In this document: piece by piece, positions 21,827-34,244 of the stretch
How the letters are laid out: every line of letters begins with the position of its first letter
Position numbering within the stretch: the first letter of the stretch is position 1
Assembly: GCA_947561395.2 (NCBI GenBank)
Contig: OX387187.1
Span: 1,432,976-1,496,975, forward strand
DNA length: 64,000 nt
Reading direction: 5' to 3'
DNA from: Buxus sempervirens
Taxonomy: Eukaryota > Streptophyta > Magnoliopsida > Buxales > Buxaceae
Notes under the pieces: generated by a model
The model's database searches: none
Seen by the model: the letters and a program-made list of their open reading frames with translations, nothing else
Told to the model about the DNA's origin: nothing
Position numbers and translations under genes: made by a program

Positions 21827-24747
21827 TGTGCGCACGTTGTGATGAGATGCGCGACGCGAGGCGAGCACGATGAAAGGTGCGAGGGAACGGGGGTATTGGA
21901 GTCGCCACTGCCTGATGGGGTGCAGGCAGACACCTGGGTGCCCTAAGGATAATTGCTTTGGTTTGCGGCTTGAGATTCTTGTTAAGGTCTCGATTACGGT
22001 CCGGGGAAGTCCGTAGACACCGCGGTCCGCTTCGTCAGTCGACGGGTCCCATGTGTCTCCCTGGTTCGAGTCAACTTTGGTTCAACTCACCCTTATGTCC
22101 TACACTAGCATGCTAACTTTATTAAGTCTGAACGGGACCTTAAAAGGTGTGGGTCCCTTTTATTTTATTGATTTTATCTTTCTTTGTCCAAGTGATGTTG
22201 TTCTGATGTGGGCCCCGTTGGAAGGCCCATTGGATACCAAGTAGGGCCTAGATCAAGCCCAATTCCCATTTGGGGTTATGTAGGGTAACCCCGTTTATTG
22301 GATTTGGTTATTTGGTTTGAGGATTGCTTATTTACACAAAATTGGTGGGTTTACTGGGCCCAACTGCAGAACAGGTGCGGTTTAGGGTCGAACCGCTCAG
22401 TGTATACGGTTTCGGTCCAGAAAAAGCCAAAAGGCAATTTCTTTGGGGCTTTGGCTTTTTGGGCCCTTTGTGATGTTTCAGTAGTTGTGTGGGCCCCTGC
22501 GTGGGCCCACAGTGGTTCAGTGGAGGGGGAAGATCCCTTTTTGATCTCTTTTTGGGTTTCTACAGCAAGGGAAGGAGAGGGGGAGGCAAAGCAGATTGCC
22601 CTCTCCCATTTAAACCTCGTACAACATTTAAACAGAGACCAATATATCTCTGTCTTGGTCTCTTGATCTTCATAAACAGCAAGCAAAACAAGTCCCATGA
22701 GTCCCTACATCAAGGATTTATCTCATGCCTTAATCCAAGACCAAATAAACTCATGCTTCCCATGCACCATACTTGGGGGCAGAGACTTTTAAATTCAAAT
22801 CCAAGTACCATGGATGGACACCAATGCACACGCAAGGAATTACTAGGTCTATCCCTAAGATAGGCATACTTGTCTATGCATTCAAAACAATCCAGCAGCC
22901 AAACATGCTATATGAGCACTGATAAAAAGTAAATAAGAAAACATGTTGTGGAAAAGTGGGGACAGCAACTGTTATGGGGGAGGGTTGCTCATGCTAGGGA
23001 GGTGTGGGATTTGCATGGGGATTGGGGGGAGAGCTACCTTCATGCATAGCCCTTGGGGGGGCTGTCCTAGGGGTGCTGGTGTATGGGTGAGCTTGATGGA
23101 ACAGTAGCTATGGCAGGGGGCTTTAAACATGCTAGTGAGTGCAAAGTGGTGAGGGAAAAGGAGAGAGGCTGCTGTCTCCAGCAGCAGCTCCTGGAGGTCA
23201 CAAACAGGGGATTGTGGGGTGAGGGAACATGTTCATCAACCCAAAACAGTAAGCTAAAGGTGGGGGGAATCTTGCCAATACCTTCAAACAACAAAAACAT
23301 GCTATGCATGCACCCATGAAAAGGAATAAGTGACCTGTGGTAATGAAAAAAAGGGAAAACAAGGCATACCAAAAGCTAGAATTGCAAAAGTAGCTGGGCA
23401 AGAGGCACGTTCATTCACTCAAAACAAAATAGCCAACTAAGACAGTAACATGCTATGGGTGTGCATTAGCCATGGATGCACATGGATAAGTAAAATAATC
23501 AACATTTTAAGGGGGGATTATGGAGCCTGTCATGACTACCAACCCAAAACAGCAAGCTTGAATGACTTCAAACATGTAGACAAATCTCTCTTCCTCTCCG
23601 TATAACTAAACAAACACTTCCCCTTTACCTTTTGGGATCCTCCAGATGATATAAATGGTAAAAGAACATGCAAAGATTATAATAGATGGCAGATCTAAGT
23701 AGCTATAGGCAAAGTACTCTTTAGATTCATGAAACAACTTCAATTAAATATATATGGACTGAAAGGTGATAAGGAATGATACTTGATGGTTTTACAACCT
23801 TTCAGGGGAGTGTAAACACTTCCTTGAAGTAACACAGGTGCTGGAGCTCCCTTATCCTTGCACCAACAACAGCAAAGCTAATTTCTTCAAGTTTGGTAGG
23901 GGTGGAGAAGAGAAGTGGAGAGCTTGGAAGGTCTTGAGAATGGATTTGGGAGGAGTGGGAGGCAAAGGAGATGGGAGAGGGGGGTTCGGAGCTTCAGGGT
24001 GCAAGGGAGATGGAGAAGGAATAGCCAAGACTAGCCATCCTTGTCCCACTGTTCATTTTCCTTTTATAGCCAACTGGGACAAAACCGCATACTCAGAGCG
24101 GTTTTGTCGAAAATGAACAGTAACCGCACATACCGTGCGGTTTTGGTCAAAACTGTAGGGTATGTATGGTTTTGTCATTGTCTCTTCAGTAATGATGAGG
24201 GGACAAATTGGTCAGATGCAGTCTGACGCACCATGCAATCGTACTGTATGTGCGGTTGACTTTTCGTCGCCGCTTGCTCTAATTGGCTTGCGTGGGCGGT
24301 GGTCGAAAAAATCAACCGCACACCATATGCGGTCGCTTCACGACCGCATATTGTGTGCGGTTGCGGCAAATCTTTCAGATTTGCCCTTTTTCTCCCCTTT
24401 TTTGGTTGATGTGAAGGCTGAGGTGACTCAACCGCCCACTAGGACGGATTAGGCTTCCCCAATTTTTATTATTTCCCATTTATCTTAATTATTTTAATTA
24501 AGATATTTTAACTTTGACTGATTTGCCCCTGGGACTGTTTTGCTCATATCTTCTCCGTCCGGGCTCCGGTTCTTGCAAATTTGATTGCGTTGGAACCATA
24601 TCGGGATGCTCTACCCATTGGGATAGGGTATAACAATCAATTTGGGCTCAGGCAGAAGGTTATCTTTTGCTCTTAAGGGTTTATACCTGCCTTTTAGGGT
24701 TTTGCTTTCAGGCTTTTTTAGAGGGGTGCAAAAATGAGGTGCTTACA
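21827..24747 (-). repeat. 3' LTR of the Tat fragment (copy C, 2921 bp)
   Basis: Sense start TGTAAGCACCTCATTTTTGC at 24747 directly after the PPT; sense end at TGTGCGCACG on the plus strand (21827). It carries one U3 unit near 24583, the palindrome cassette 24363-24079, TATA box 24070-24060, a possible splice donor near 23798, a weak downstream cluster 22375-22415, and the conserved terminal block near 21895-22060. Purine-rich, internally repetitive DNA with many CATGCATG-like sites fills 22700-23600; no gene is seen there. Confidence 0.85.
24060..24363 (-). promoter_or_regulatory. Promoter of Tat LTR copy C: TATA box and palindrome cassette
   Basis: TATA box 24060-24070 reads GGCTATAAAAG on the minus strand. 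The cassette starts 9 bp upstream of it with AACCGC...GCGGTT palindromes at about 24079-24105, 24122-24144, 24312-24335 and 24340-24363. The word (ACCGCAC/GTGCGGT) differs completely from copies A, B and D although layout and position match. Confidence 0.7.
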
Positions 24748-24761
24748 GCTGCCCCTCTTTT
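24748..24761 (-). other. Polypurine tract of the Tat fragment
   Basis: Read on the minus strand it is AAAAGAGGGGCAGC immediately before the LTR start TGTAAGCACC. A PPT sits just upstream of a 3' LTR, so this shows that the sense strand of this LTR family is minus here. Confidence 0.85.
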
Positions 24762-26807
24762 CCGGAATCACTTGGCTGATGAACGGCAAAGATTACAAGA
24801 ACCTCGTTTTTGCATTTTACATTTCTGTCGACATTATCGATGAGCTAAGTCCTTTTGATGTTTTCAAAGAAAAGGAAGCGCCGTTGCAAGCTCTGCGTTG
24901 CTTTGGCTTCACTTCCAAATTCTGGGGAATTTTCCATGCCATTGGGCGTTTGGAAAGATTCCCTGTCCTTTGGTTTAAGTTAAAAGATGGGGTCGGACTT
25001 AGACTCGCCGACTTTTTTCGGCGTTGATGCAAAGATGCTCAACAATGTTCTTTTCCTCTTGTTTGTTTCATTAAAGCTTTTTAGGTGTTTTTGACCTTTG
25101 ATTTCTTTTACCCTTTCAAACTTATTTTCTTTGGATTTTTGGGAGGCTTTTGGATCTTGGGAGGAAGGAAGGAGGTGCTCTTGCTGCTGTCCGGCACTTC
25201 AGAGGAGCTCGCACACCTAACCTACTCTATTTACAAAAGTGGTAAATTAAAAATTACAACATGAGGGCGGATTTCACCCGCAATTTCTTTTTCTGTTTCT
25301 TCAGGCCTTGAGATCTTCTTTTGCTCCCTTTTCTCTTCAGGTCTTTTCTCTCGGGATGATTCCTCTCCCGCTTTAGGTGAGCCTTCTCTTAGTTCGAAGA
25401 TGACTTTGCTGGGGAATTTTTGGAAGAGCCTTTTATCCATTTTCTTCATCCAAGTGAAAATATGATGCCATCTTTTCTCTTGTTGGCCATTGCTCTGGTA
25501 CCCGCTTTATGTCTTCCTCGTCTTAGGCTTCATTCCCTAGACGATGGAGCTCCACTGGGGATTTGATGGGAGATGTCCCTCTTCCCTTTGGAGGTTCTTG
25601 CCTTCTTTTCACCGGTTCATCTGGGTCGAGCCATGAGTGCTTCTGGAGTTAGCAGCACTTCATTTTTGGAAGAGACCCTGCTAGGGATTTGTTGAAAGGA
25701 GTCTTCTTTTTCACTTTCCCCTTCTCTCACCTGATTATTCCTAAAAGGAAATAAAAGAAAACCCTTTAGTTGTGACCCACTAGGGAGCATCATCAACAAA
25801 TCTTTTTTTTTTTGATTTCTTTTCCTGATCATTGTCCGCTACAGAGATAGGGGGTTTTTTATCTAGGTCCTGAACATTGTATACTCAGATTAGCAGCACA
25901 AATTGAAATTGTTTCAAAAACGGTTAAGCCAAGATAAACAGAAGAAAAGCAGATGTGTTAGTGTGTGCAAGTGTTTGCAATTCCGAGAGGAATGGTCCTA
26001 GGATCAGATGGGACTAAGTGTGCTTGGTGTTTTCAGTAATATTGTCATCACAGGCGAGTGATGCTTTGACTTAGACGCAACCTGCCGGTTTGAGCCCTTT
26101 TCACTTCACTTTGTTCATCCCTGGTATCTCTCAGATTTTCTTGATTCATCGCCCTGTTTTGCTTCTGACTTATCCTGTTTTCTGTTATGCTCAATCCAAA
26201 CTTTGACCATTTTGATGCCATTTCCCTTCCCTTTTTTTTAACCACGACTGGTCATTTTTGCACGCAGCGCCCTTTTTTCGGGTTTTCACTGTGTCAGACC
26301 TTTCTTAGAACCATGGATCCCGTCATCACCAACCAATGCAAACTGGATTTTTGCCAGGATCATCCTTCTTGGGATCCGAGAGGTCTTAAATATAGGACGA
26401 AATGTAGGCTAGGTTCCGGGTTATAAAAGAAAGGATAAGTGGCTCAAAAGGCTTGATTTGTAGGATTCATTTTATTTTTTCCATTTTTTTAATTCATTTT
26501 TTTTGTTTCTACATTTTATGGATTTTGGGGCTTACAACCTGATTTTTCATTTTTCTCTGTTTTTGTTGGATACTCATTATCCAAAATTTTCCTTTTTTTT
26601 TTTCTTCTTCTTCTTTTTTTTTTTTTTTTTGGGTTTTATTCTCCAGGAATGCCCAGCTTGTTGTGTAGAACACATGTATTGGGTTGAAAGAATTTATTAA
26701 GGCTCAAAGGTGTCTAACTAGGGTTAAAGACTTCAAGGTGCTTGAAGGGATTTACAGTCTGACGGAAAGTCAAAATGGCCTCTCTTCATTTCTCAATCCG
26801 AATGATC
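24762..26807 (-). other. Tat 3' internal region, no recognisable gene
   Basis: Between the integrase stop and the PPT. Minus-strand frames at 25832-25617 and 25449-25231 give short Lys/Glu-rich peptides that I do not recognise and do not call genes. A long plus-strand T tract lies at 26589-26631. Tat-lineage elements often have long non-coding 3' regions, which fits. Confidence 0.6.
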
Positions 26808-27311
26808 CTAAGCATAGTATAATTTGACAGCGTCTGCATTTATCGGCTCAGGGAAAATGGCTCCGTCCATTTCTTGTAGGATTAGTGCTCCTCTGGACAG
26901 AACCTTGTGAACTACTAACGGCCCTTCGTAGTTTGGCTTGAACTTTCCTCTATTGTCTTCTTGGTGAGGAAAAATTCTTTTCAACACAAGGTCTCCCACT
27001 TTGAAGTGTCGGGGCTTTACTTTCTTATTGTAGGCCCCTGCCACTCTTTGTTGATAGAACTGACCATGACACAATGCTTTGATTCTTTTCTCATCCAGTA
27101 ACTGAAGCTGGTCAAATCTGGCCTGCTCCCATTCAACGTCATCAATCTCCGCTTCCTTTAGGATTCGAAGTGAAGGGATCTGTATTTCCACATGAAGGAC
27201 TGCTTCCATTCCATATACCAGAGAGAAAGGACTTGCCCCAGTCGAGGTTCTGATTGATGTTCGGTACGCGTGCAGTGCGTAGGGTAGCTTCTCGTGCCAG
27301 TCATTGCACAC
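26808..27311 (-). pseudogene. Tat-type gypsy integrase, C-terminal fragment
   Basis: A 167-residue open frame. It begins inside the integrase core at DWHEKLPYALHAYRTS and continues through STGASPFSLVYGMEAV to a C-terminal region with PRHFKVGDLVLKRI and KFKPNYEGPLVV, ending at a natural-looking stop. The catalytic Asp/Asp/Glu part lies upstream and is missing. The residues present are well preserved, so this is a recent truncation more than long decay. It cannot act alone. Confidence 0.85.
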
Positions 27312-28262
27312 ACTGCAGCAGAGATGGGCATCGTTGTGGATGTAGTTATGGAGGAGGAGAGGGGGGAGGGCAGCGAAGACTCACTAGATAGATCCATGAG
27401 AGTTGTTCCTCCCTCCGTTACTGCGACGACTTCAGCCCCAGTCCTTGCCCCAGCCCATGGACATGTTGAGTCATCATCATTAGAGGAGGAGGAGACAGAT
27501 GAGGAAGATGAGTCCCGATCATTACATGATGATGACAGAGATGGTGGTACTCATCATGGTGTTGGCACCAGTGGCTCGGGGTTGACCCCTTTTACTGGAG
27601 AGGTGGCTTTCCATCATGCCACACAGGACACTGACCACGGGTTTAGAGGTCATGATGAGAGTGAGGCATGTTCCTATCAGAGGAGAAAAGGCAAGGAGAG
27701 ATAGCATACAGGGATGCACGATGACTCGTCCTCCATAGCACAGAGTTTCGGATCTTTAGATGTTGGAGGATCATTGAGTTCTTATGGAGAGCAGTATCCA
27801 CCACAGCTGAGTCGGGGACACTATCCATTCTACTATCCTTAGCAGCTTGGGCCAGTAGATTCATCAGATAGTAGTAGTTATGGTACATCATACAGATATC
27901 TTGGAGCACACATGCAGACATCTGATCCATTTGGGATCTTTCCAACGAACCCATATCCGTATGGTTATTATGCTATGCCTGTACCTACTGCTACTGGAGC
28001 TATAGCACTAGCCCCTCCATACAAGCATCCTGGTTATCCTACGCCGTCTCCTCCATCACCACCACAGCTAGAGCCAGATCGGTGCTACTATTATGATGAT
28101 TTCCCGCCAGTTGGTATCATGGCACACATGACAAAGGAGGAGTATGAGCAGCATGTCCGCTCATATCAGAGAGAGCATAGATTTCGGATGGGATGGAAGT
28201 GTTATTGCTACTTAATTGGCGATAGAGCAGGGTTTGAGCCGCGTCATTCATTTCATTACTGA
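27312..28262 (+). pseudogene. hAT transposase C-terminal tail
   Basis: One frame runs from about 27312 to the TGA at 28260-28262, with in-frame TAG stops at 27702-27704 and near 27840. It encodes an acidic Ser/Thr/Glu-rich stretch followed by a Tyr/Pro/Gly-rich tail (TNPYPYGYYAMPVP, YPTPSPPSPPQLEPD). Low-complexity tails of this kind follow the dimerisation domain in DUF659 hAT transposases. The dimerisation domain itself is not present. Assignment rests on position inside the hAT and on composition. Confidence 0.65.
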
Positions 28263-28704
28263 TTTGATGGTATGATTGTATGTTTTTTACTCTATATATT
28301 GTTATTTCAGTTTAATTTAAAATTTGGGTCCTATTTGTCATTTTGATTTAAGCACAGTGCACAGCATCACCCTGATCATTAGTCATTACATTTACATGTC
28401 ACATTGCGTTTGTATGATTTTTTGAAGTATATAACTGCTACTTGTAATTTAAGTACAATTATACATGCAAATGCAATTATTTTACATATTATTGTTGAAA
28501 GCATTTATTTTTCGGACAAAAAAGAGGAAAAAAGAGATTTTTGGCGAAATTTTGGCAGCACGCCACGGCATGCTGCTAAAATTTCACTCGATTCATTGGA
28601 AATTCATTTTTCCAGTGAATCGGTGACATTTTGGCGATGTGCCGCCGAAATGTCACTCGGTGCCCTGGGTAGCACGACCAGCGGCACCGAAATTGAGAAC
28701 CATG
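28263..28704 (+). repeat. hAT right subterminal region and terminal inverted repeat
   Basis: Non-coding. Repeated GAAATTTTGGC, TGACATTTTGG and GAAATGTCACTCG motifs between 28535 and 28660 echo the left end. The terminus is GCGGCACCGAAATTGAGAAC up to CATG at 28704, followed by the second copy of the 8-bp duplication. Confidence 0.75.
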
Positions 28705-28936
28705 GTTGCACCATTGGGAGCTTGTTTCGGGTGTGGTAAGCATGGACACCATATTTCAAGTTGCCCCTTACCAGTTACTTACCAGTCACTTTAGGCTACT
28801 CGTACATCGATGGGACCACAGACAGCTGGTGCACTTGAATAGGGACAACCACAGGCACAGAGGCCAGGGTAGAGGCCACAGGGTAGAGGAGCACCATCTA
28901 AGCCAAATCAGAGGCCCCCCAGCTAGGGTTTATGCA
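28705..28936 (+). pseudogene. Gag C-terminus of the host Tekay element, CCHC zinc knuckle
   Basis: Directly after the hAT target duplication the frame encodes a CCHC knuckle, ACFGCGKHGHHISSCP (C-x2-C-x4-H-x4-C, about 28720-28767). All four ligands are intact. The frame then breaks (stop and frame change near 28785) before a Gln/Arg-rich linker leads into protease. This matches the cysteine-rich end left of the hAT and confirms the target gene. Confidence 0.85.
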
Positions 28937-30522
28937 GTAGAGGTTCAAGATGAACCTGAGGCACCAGAACTTATTGAAGGTATTTTATTTATTCATGGTA
29001 GATCTGAAGTATGTTTGTTTGACTTTGGAGCATCTAGATCTTTTATTCCTCCTGCATGTGCACATTGTATCGGTCTTATACCTACTGTCTTGGATTCTAT
29101 GTTATCTGTGCAAATTATCTATATAGATTGCATGATCAGGATTAATCGGATAGAACTGCCAGGGGACTTGATAGAATTGGAATTTTCTGGGTTTCATATT
29201 ATTTTGGGAATAGATTGGTTATACAGGCACCACGTGACCATAAATTGTTATGAAAGGACAGTCACCATCAATGAGCCAGAGCAACTAGTTTATTGTTTCC
29301 ATTGTGAAGGAATGGGTACTCGGATAGCACTTGTTGCTTCCATTGCCGTAGACGAATCCATGGGGGATACACCCAATATCACTGAGGTGCTAGTGGTATC
29401 CGAGTATGCAGATGTGTTTCCTGATGAATTACTAGGATTACGGCCCCCTAGAGCTATTGAGTTTAGAATTGAGCTTCAACCAGGCACGTTTCCTATTTCA
29501 AAGCAACCCTACAGGATGTCATTGCCTGAAAGGGAGGAGTTCAAGAAACAAATTGATGAATTGAAGAAGTGATTTATTAGACCGAGTGTTTCACCTTGGG
29601 GTGCGTCGGTATTATTTGTTTAGAAGAAGGATGGTAGCATGAGGATGTGCATAGATTACAGACAACTGAATCAGGTCACAATTAAGAACAAATATCCCTT
29701 GCCCAGGATAGATGATCTGTTTGATCAGTTGAGAGGAGTATCTTGGTTTTCCAAGATTGACTTGAGGTCAGGTTATCATCAGTTGAAGGTGGAAGAGGAA
29801 GACATTGAGAAAACAGCTTTCACCACTAGATATGGACAGTATGAATTTCTGGTTATGCCATTTGGGCAGACTAATGCCCCAGCTGTGTTCATGGATCTCA
29901 TGAATTGAGTTTTCCACCAGTACTTGGATGACTTTGTAGTGGTATTTATTGATGACATATTGGTTTATTGCAAAACTCAGGAAGAGCATGCTAAACACCT
30001 CAAGATAGTAATTTAGACTTTGAGAGATTATAAATTGTATGCCAAGTTTAGTAAATGCCAATTTTGGTTGAGACAAATTTCTTTCCTTGGACACATCATT
30101 TCAGGAGAAGGTATTTCAGTAGACCAAGCTAAGGTTAAGGCTGTTGCAGAATGGCCTAGACCTACTACAGTATCTGAGATTTGTAGTTTCCTTGGTATGG
30201 CAGGGTACTACTGTCATTTTATTGAGGGGTTCTCTAGGATTGCAGTATCGTTGTCTAATTTGACTAAGAAGACAGCTGCATTTGAATGGAATGACAGGTG
30301 TGAGCAGAGTTTCCAGGAATTGAAGAAGAGGCTTACTACAACTCCAGTCTTGATAGTACCTTCCATGGATGAGCCTTTTGCTGTGTATTGTGATGCATCC
30401 AAGGTTGGTTTGGGATGTGTGTTAATGCAGCAACGTCAGGTAGTAGCATATGCTTCTAGGTTGTTGAGACCTCATGGGAGGAATTACCCCACCCACGATT
30501 TAGAATTGACAGCCATAGTCTT
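28937..30522 (+). pseudogene. Host Tekay pol: protease, reverse transcriptase, start of RNase H
   Basis: One frame throughout, with in-frame stops at 29570-29572, about 29621, 29906-29908 and about 30015. Protease active site reads FDFGAS (about 29018-29035), with Phe where Ser or Thr is usual. RT blocks: [34 protein letters not shown], and the catalytic FIDDIL (about 29946-29963), which is intact. The connection and RNase H follow, with YCDASKVGLG (about 30388). The reading is cut at 30522 in RNase H by a solo LTR (TSD GTCTT). Confidence 0.9.
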
Positions 30523-33500
30523 TGTAATACCCCGGTTCTGGGTCCATTTCCCAAAACCCGAGGTGTTATGGTAAGTAACAAAAGCAACTAAAAATCTGAT
30601 CAATTTAAACCTTCAATTAATTTCATCATCAAAGTTATATGTGGAAACTTGAAATAATATCCATTAACAAATAAACTTTAAACCATTACAATGTTTTTAA
30701 TCTCAGGAAGCTAATCTACAACTAAACTGACTACCCCTTTACATACTAGCCCAATGCTGTCGTCCTCTCCAAGAATACCTGAAAAATGGGAGAAATTGGA
30801 GTGAGAATAAATCTCAACAAGTAGTAAGGTGCATGCATGAAATCAGTTCATGTTTATATAAAATAAGTCATGAGGTGTATGATTAAACAAACAACAACAT
30901 CAACAAGAAAAACGATAATATAGAGAAATCACGGCAAACAGCATACCACATCTGTGACATCACAGGACTAATGTAATTGTAAACAGAGAAAAAGAGTAGA
31001 CATGTGCCAATATGCTACCTAACCGAATTACGATGGAGCAGCCACCCTGCAGTTTGGGTATTCAACACCAATGGAAGAACCCAACCATGAGTTAGCATGT
31101 ATGGTCCAACCTATCCAGGAGTAGATAACGTAGTGACTGACCAATCTAGGAGCGGTACCATCCTCGAGATGATGGAATGCCTATGACACAGAATTCAAAC
31201 CCCCTCTAGAAAACAATTTCATTTACTAGCTACTCTATGGATCCATGTAAGAGCTAAGCCTGCTGGACACAACTCACAATTAAACTTTAAATAACTTAAT
31301 AACATATCAATCAATACTATAATAGAAAGCGGGATGACACACTTCTACTGTAGGAGGCATACACACTTTTACCGTAAAGGATTCCACATCTTTTCGTAGA
31401 GGATTCCACATCTCTACAACAGAGGATACCACATCTCTGCCATAAAGGCTAGTATCAACTCAACCACAGGAAGCATATCACTCAACCATAATAGAAAGAA
31501 AAATGAACAACTCATCTCAAGATACATAAGAGAGGAAAATTAACCAAAATCATATCTTCCCAAGATACATGGGGCATCCCCGAGGTACACGGAGGTCTTC
31601 AATACTTCTGCCAATTCATTAATGAAACCATATGCAAATGTCCAAGGATATGACACCAAATGTAAGAAATCGATCACATCCAGAAGACACTATTATAGTT
31701 AAACATGCCCAAATTCCTCATTAGTTTTCTAAACATTAATTTAATAATATGAACACGCTTAATTTACCCTTGGGAAAGTGTTAGATAATTTGCCAAATCA
31801 GTATTTTATGATTTACAAAGATTCAACCCCTAGTTGGTTTTTATTTTAGGTATTTGCTAGAGAATACCCAAAATTTACCCTTTAAAGAACCTAAGGTATC
31901 AAAACTTATTAACTCTGCTATTTAATCCATCCAGAAGGTAACTTAAGTCTATATTGAAGTTTAAGAATAGGTTAGGTTATCCAAAATCAGATCCAAATAG
32001 GTTGTGACCTCTTTCTACTTAAAATATCTCCAAAAGTTTCATATTTACAATCATCGTCCCAAATTACTATTCTTTAATTCAAATTTAATTCCGCCACTTC
32101 CTACTTCTCAAATTAACCTAGTTACAGGTGTTACAACTTTAGGATTTACAGAAAAATCATTAAACATTAAATCTGGGCACAAATCCCAAAATCTGGAATT
32201 TTTGACATGGGTTGCTCGAAGAGGCGTTCGAGCGACTGTTCTAGCGGCTATAATTTTAGGTTCTGTTTTAGATACACAGGCAAGTCGCCCATGGTTGCGC
32301 TCGAGCGGTTTTAAGGTATACATATAGGGCACTTGAGTGGCCTTTCGGGCGCTTTGCCCAAAAACTTAGTTTTTCTGGGTTTTTCAAAATTTCCGAAACT
32401 TCTTAAATTTCTATGATTTTAAATTGTTTCTAAACATCTAAATTTCATTCTAAAATACTTCTAAGACAATCATAATCAAATCTTGATGATTAAAATTTAT
32501 CTAAGATTTCTTTATAAATTAAACCACCCATGAGTAACACTTTTCTTGATTCTTAAAGAGAGATTTAAATCACCAAATCAAAACTTTATAATCATCCAAC
32601 TTTTCCAATGAAATCCAACTTAAAAACCAATATGATCAAACATAAAAATCACAAGAAAACATGCAATTCCTCTAGTTTCAAGGGTTTGCTACTTGCCTTT
32701 TTGATGAACCCAGATTTGTTGAAAACTCCTTCTGTGCCTATTTTATGATATCGATATCACCCCTCTAGACTTCTTCAATTCAAAGCTCCACCGTTCAGTT
32801 TGAATTCCTTCATGAGGAGATCAAAATCATAAAATTTCAGCCCATTCCAACGGTTGGATCTTCCTAGCTGGTCATTCAAAGTTGGCTAGTCGGCCATCTC
32901 TGCAACTCCTTTTTCTTTCTAAATTTGATTTTCCACCAACTTATGGGTTCGTTTGCACCACCTTAGACTCCTCCAAATCCAATCTTCACCGTTCATATTA
33001 AAGTATATCATGTATAGATCATAACCTTAAAATTTCATGATGATCCAACGACTAGATCTCCGAGGAACGTCGTTTAATGTCTGTTGGTCGGACCCCTGCA
33101 GCACCTCCTTTTTTTTTTTCTTCCCTCTCTTTTCTCTCATTCTCTTCTTCCCTTTATTTTTCTTCCAAGCCCCAGCACAAATTCCTTCCCTTTTTCCTCT
33201 TATTTTGGCTTACTTTCCAAACCCTAAACCTTCCCTAGGCCTTAACTCTCTTAATTAGAAGTCCCAATAGATTTAGGAGTCCTTCTACATAGGATTCCCA
33301 CTCTCAATTGGAAAGCTTTCTATCTTACCCCTCCTTCTAATTCATTTTTAAAGAATCTCATACAAAAGAAGGATTTATTTTCGTGCTAATTTATTTTCTT
33401 ATTTTAAAATATTACTAAAACACCCCAAAGCTCCCCTTATCCTCAAATTTAAGGCTCCTTATCAACTATAATCACCAATATACCCTTTTTCCTACTTTTA

Positions 33501-33967
33501 AGTCATAATTTGCTTTTTAAATTCAAACCTAACCCAAATTAAGTTTAGTTAAATATTTCAAGTCTAATAACTATTTAATTACTCAATATATTAATTTGGC
33601 TAATTGGAAAATGACTAAAATACCCTTTCCTTGAAATTCCATATTTAACCTTGGATCTTTTTCCAAAAATTCTCCTCTTTATTCTTCACATAAATCTTAA
33701 CCATATAATGCACTTGGATTAATACCTATCTTCTCCAACATTCATATTTAAGTGACTCCCAATTTATCTAAATCAACCTTGCTCTTTCCTATTTAAATGA
33801 AGCCACTATTTAGATTCCTAATTACTCAAAATTATTGTTTATTTATTTAGTTATTAATATATCTTTGGATCATAATATTATTCTTCTAATACCTAAATTA
33901 AATCTTAACTTCTCAATGTTTAGGTTTATTTAATTTACTTTATTTTAGGAAAATCCAGGGTTTTACA
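30523..33967 (-). mobile_element. Solo LTR, Tekay-type gypsy (3445 bp, antisense)
   Basis: Plus strand TGTAATACCCCGG ... CCAGGGTTTTACA, target duplication GTCTT (30518-30522 and 33968-33972). The ends match 13804-16914 closely. The middle (about 30990-31270) matches the host LTR at 4930-5210 in reverse. A GC-rich cassette lies at 32215-32360. An imperfect 26-28 bp repeat around ATTCCACATCT lies at 31360-31460. No gene is seen. Confidence 0.93.
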
Positions 33968-33972
33968 GTCTT

Positions 33973-34244
33973 CGTTTTGAAGATATGGAGGTATTACTTT
34001 ACGGGGTTGAGTTTGAGATCTTTTCAGATCATAAGAGTTTGAGGTACTTGTTTTCACAAAAGGATCTCAACATGAGGCAAAGAAGATGGATGGATCTTCT
34101 AAAGGATTTCAAGTTTACGTTGCAATTTCATCCAAGTAAGGCAAATGTATTTGCATATGCCTTAAGCCGTAAAAGCAGTATTAATGAGATTTCTATTGCC
34201 ACTTTAGCTGCGTTTATGACTAGCCAGTGTAGTTTGGTGGATGC
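33973..34244 (+). pseudogene. Host Tekay RNase H, C-terminal part
   Basis: Continues RNase H after the 30523-33967 insertion; one frame change occurs near 34000. [14 protein letters not shown] (from about 34015) carries the conserved Asp of the RNase H active site, followed by [13 protein letters not shown] and the connection toward integrase. The reading stops at 34244 where Tat copy D is inserted (TSD GATGC). Confidence 0.88.

Larger units (their letters stand above)
21827..27311 (-). mobile_element. Truncated Tat-type gypsy element, antisense: end of pol, 3' region, 3' LTR
   Basis: Sense order on the minus strand: integrase C-terminus (27311-26808), about 2 kb of non-coding 3' region, PPT (24761-24748), 3' LTR (24747-21827). 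There is no 5' LTR, gag or RT: upstream of the integrase piece the sequence jumps straight into hAT tail sequence at about 27312. No matching target duplication is visible. This copy gives the orientation for all other Tat LTRs in the window. Confidence 0.85.
10223..28704 (+). mobile_element. hAT DNA transposon (BED/DUF659 type), 18.5 kb including nested LTRs
   Basis: Flanked by the 8-bp duplication GTTGCACC (10215-10222 and 28705-28712), the hAT hallmark. The ends are imperfect inverted repeats: left CAGTGTTTTACG, right, read inward, CATGGTTCTCAATTTCGG; both then reach TGCCGC. The transposase is on the plus strand in four pieces (13689-13803, 16920-17577, 20820-21755, 27312-28262). Insertions at 10639-13003, 13804-16914, 17578-20814 and 21827-27311 account for about 14 kb, leaving about 4.3 kb, a normal hAT length. 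It sits in the gag zinc-knuckle region of the Tekay element, whose reading frame is continuous across the target site. Confidence 0.9.

Noticed and set aside
22298..22863. Overlapping 115-124 residue frames on both strands in Tat LTR copy C
   Set aside because: They fall inside an LTR, overlap each other and do not recur as open frames in copies A, B or D.
25231..25832. Two Lys/Glu-rich minus-strand frames downstream of the Tat integrase
   Set aside because: Short, low-complexity, no recognisable domain; treated as non-coding 3' region.
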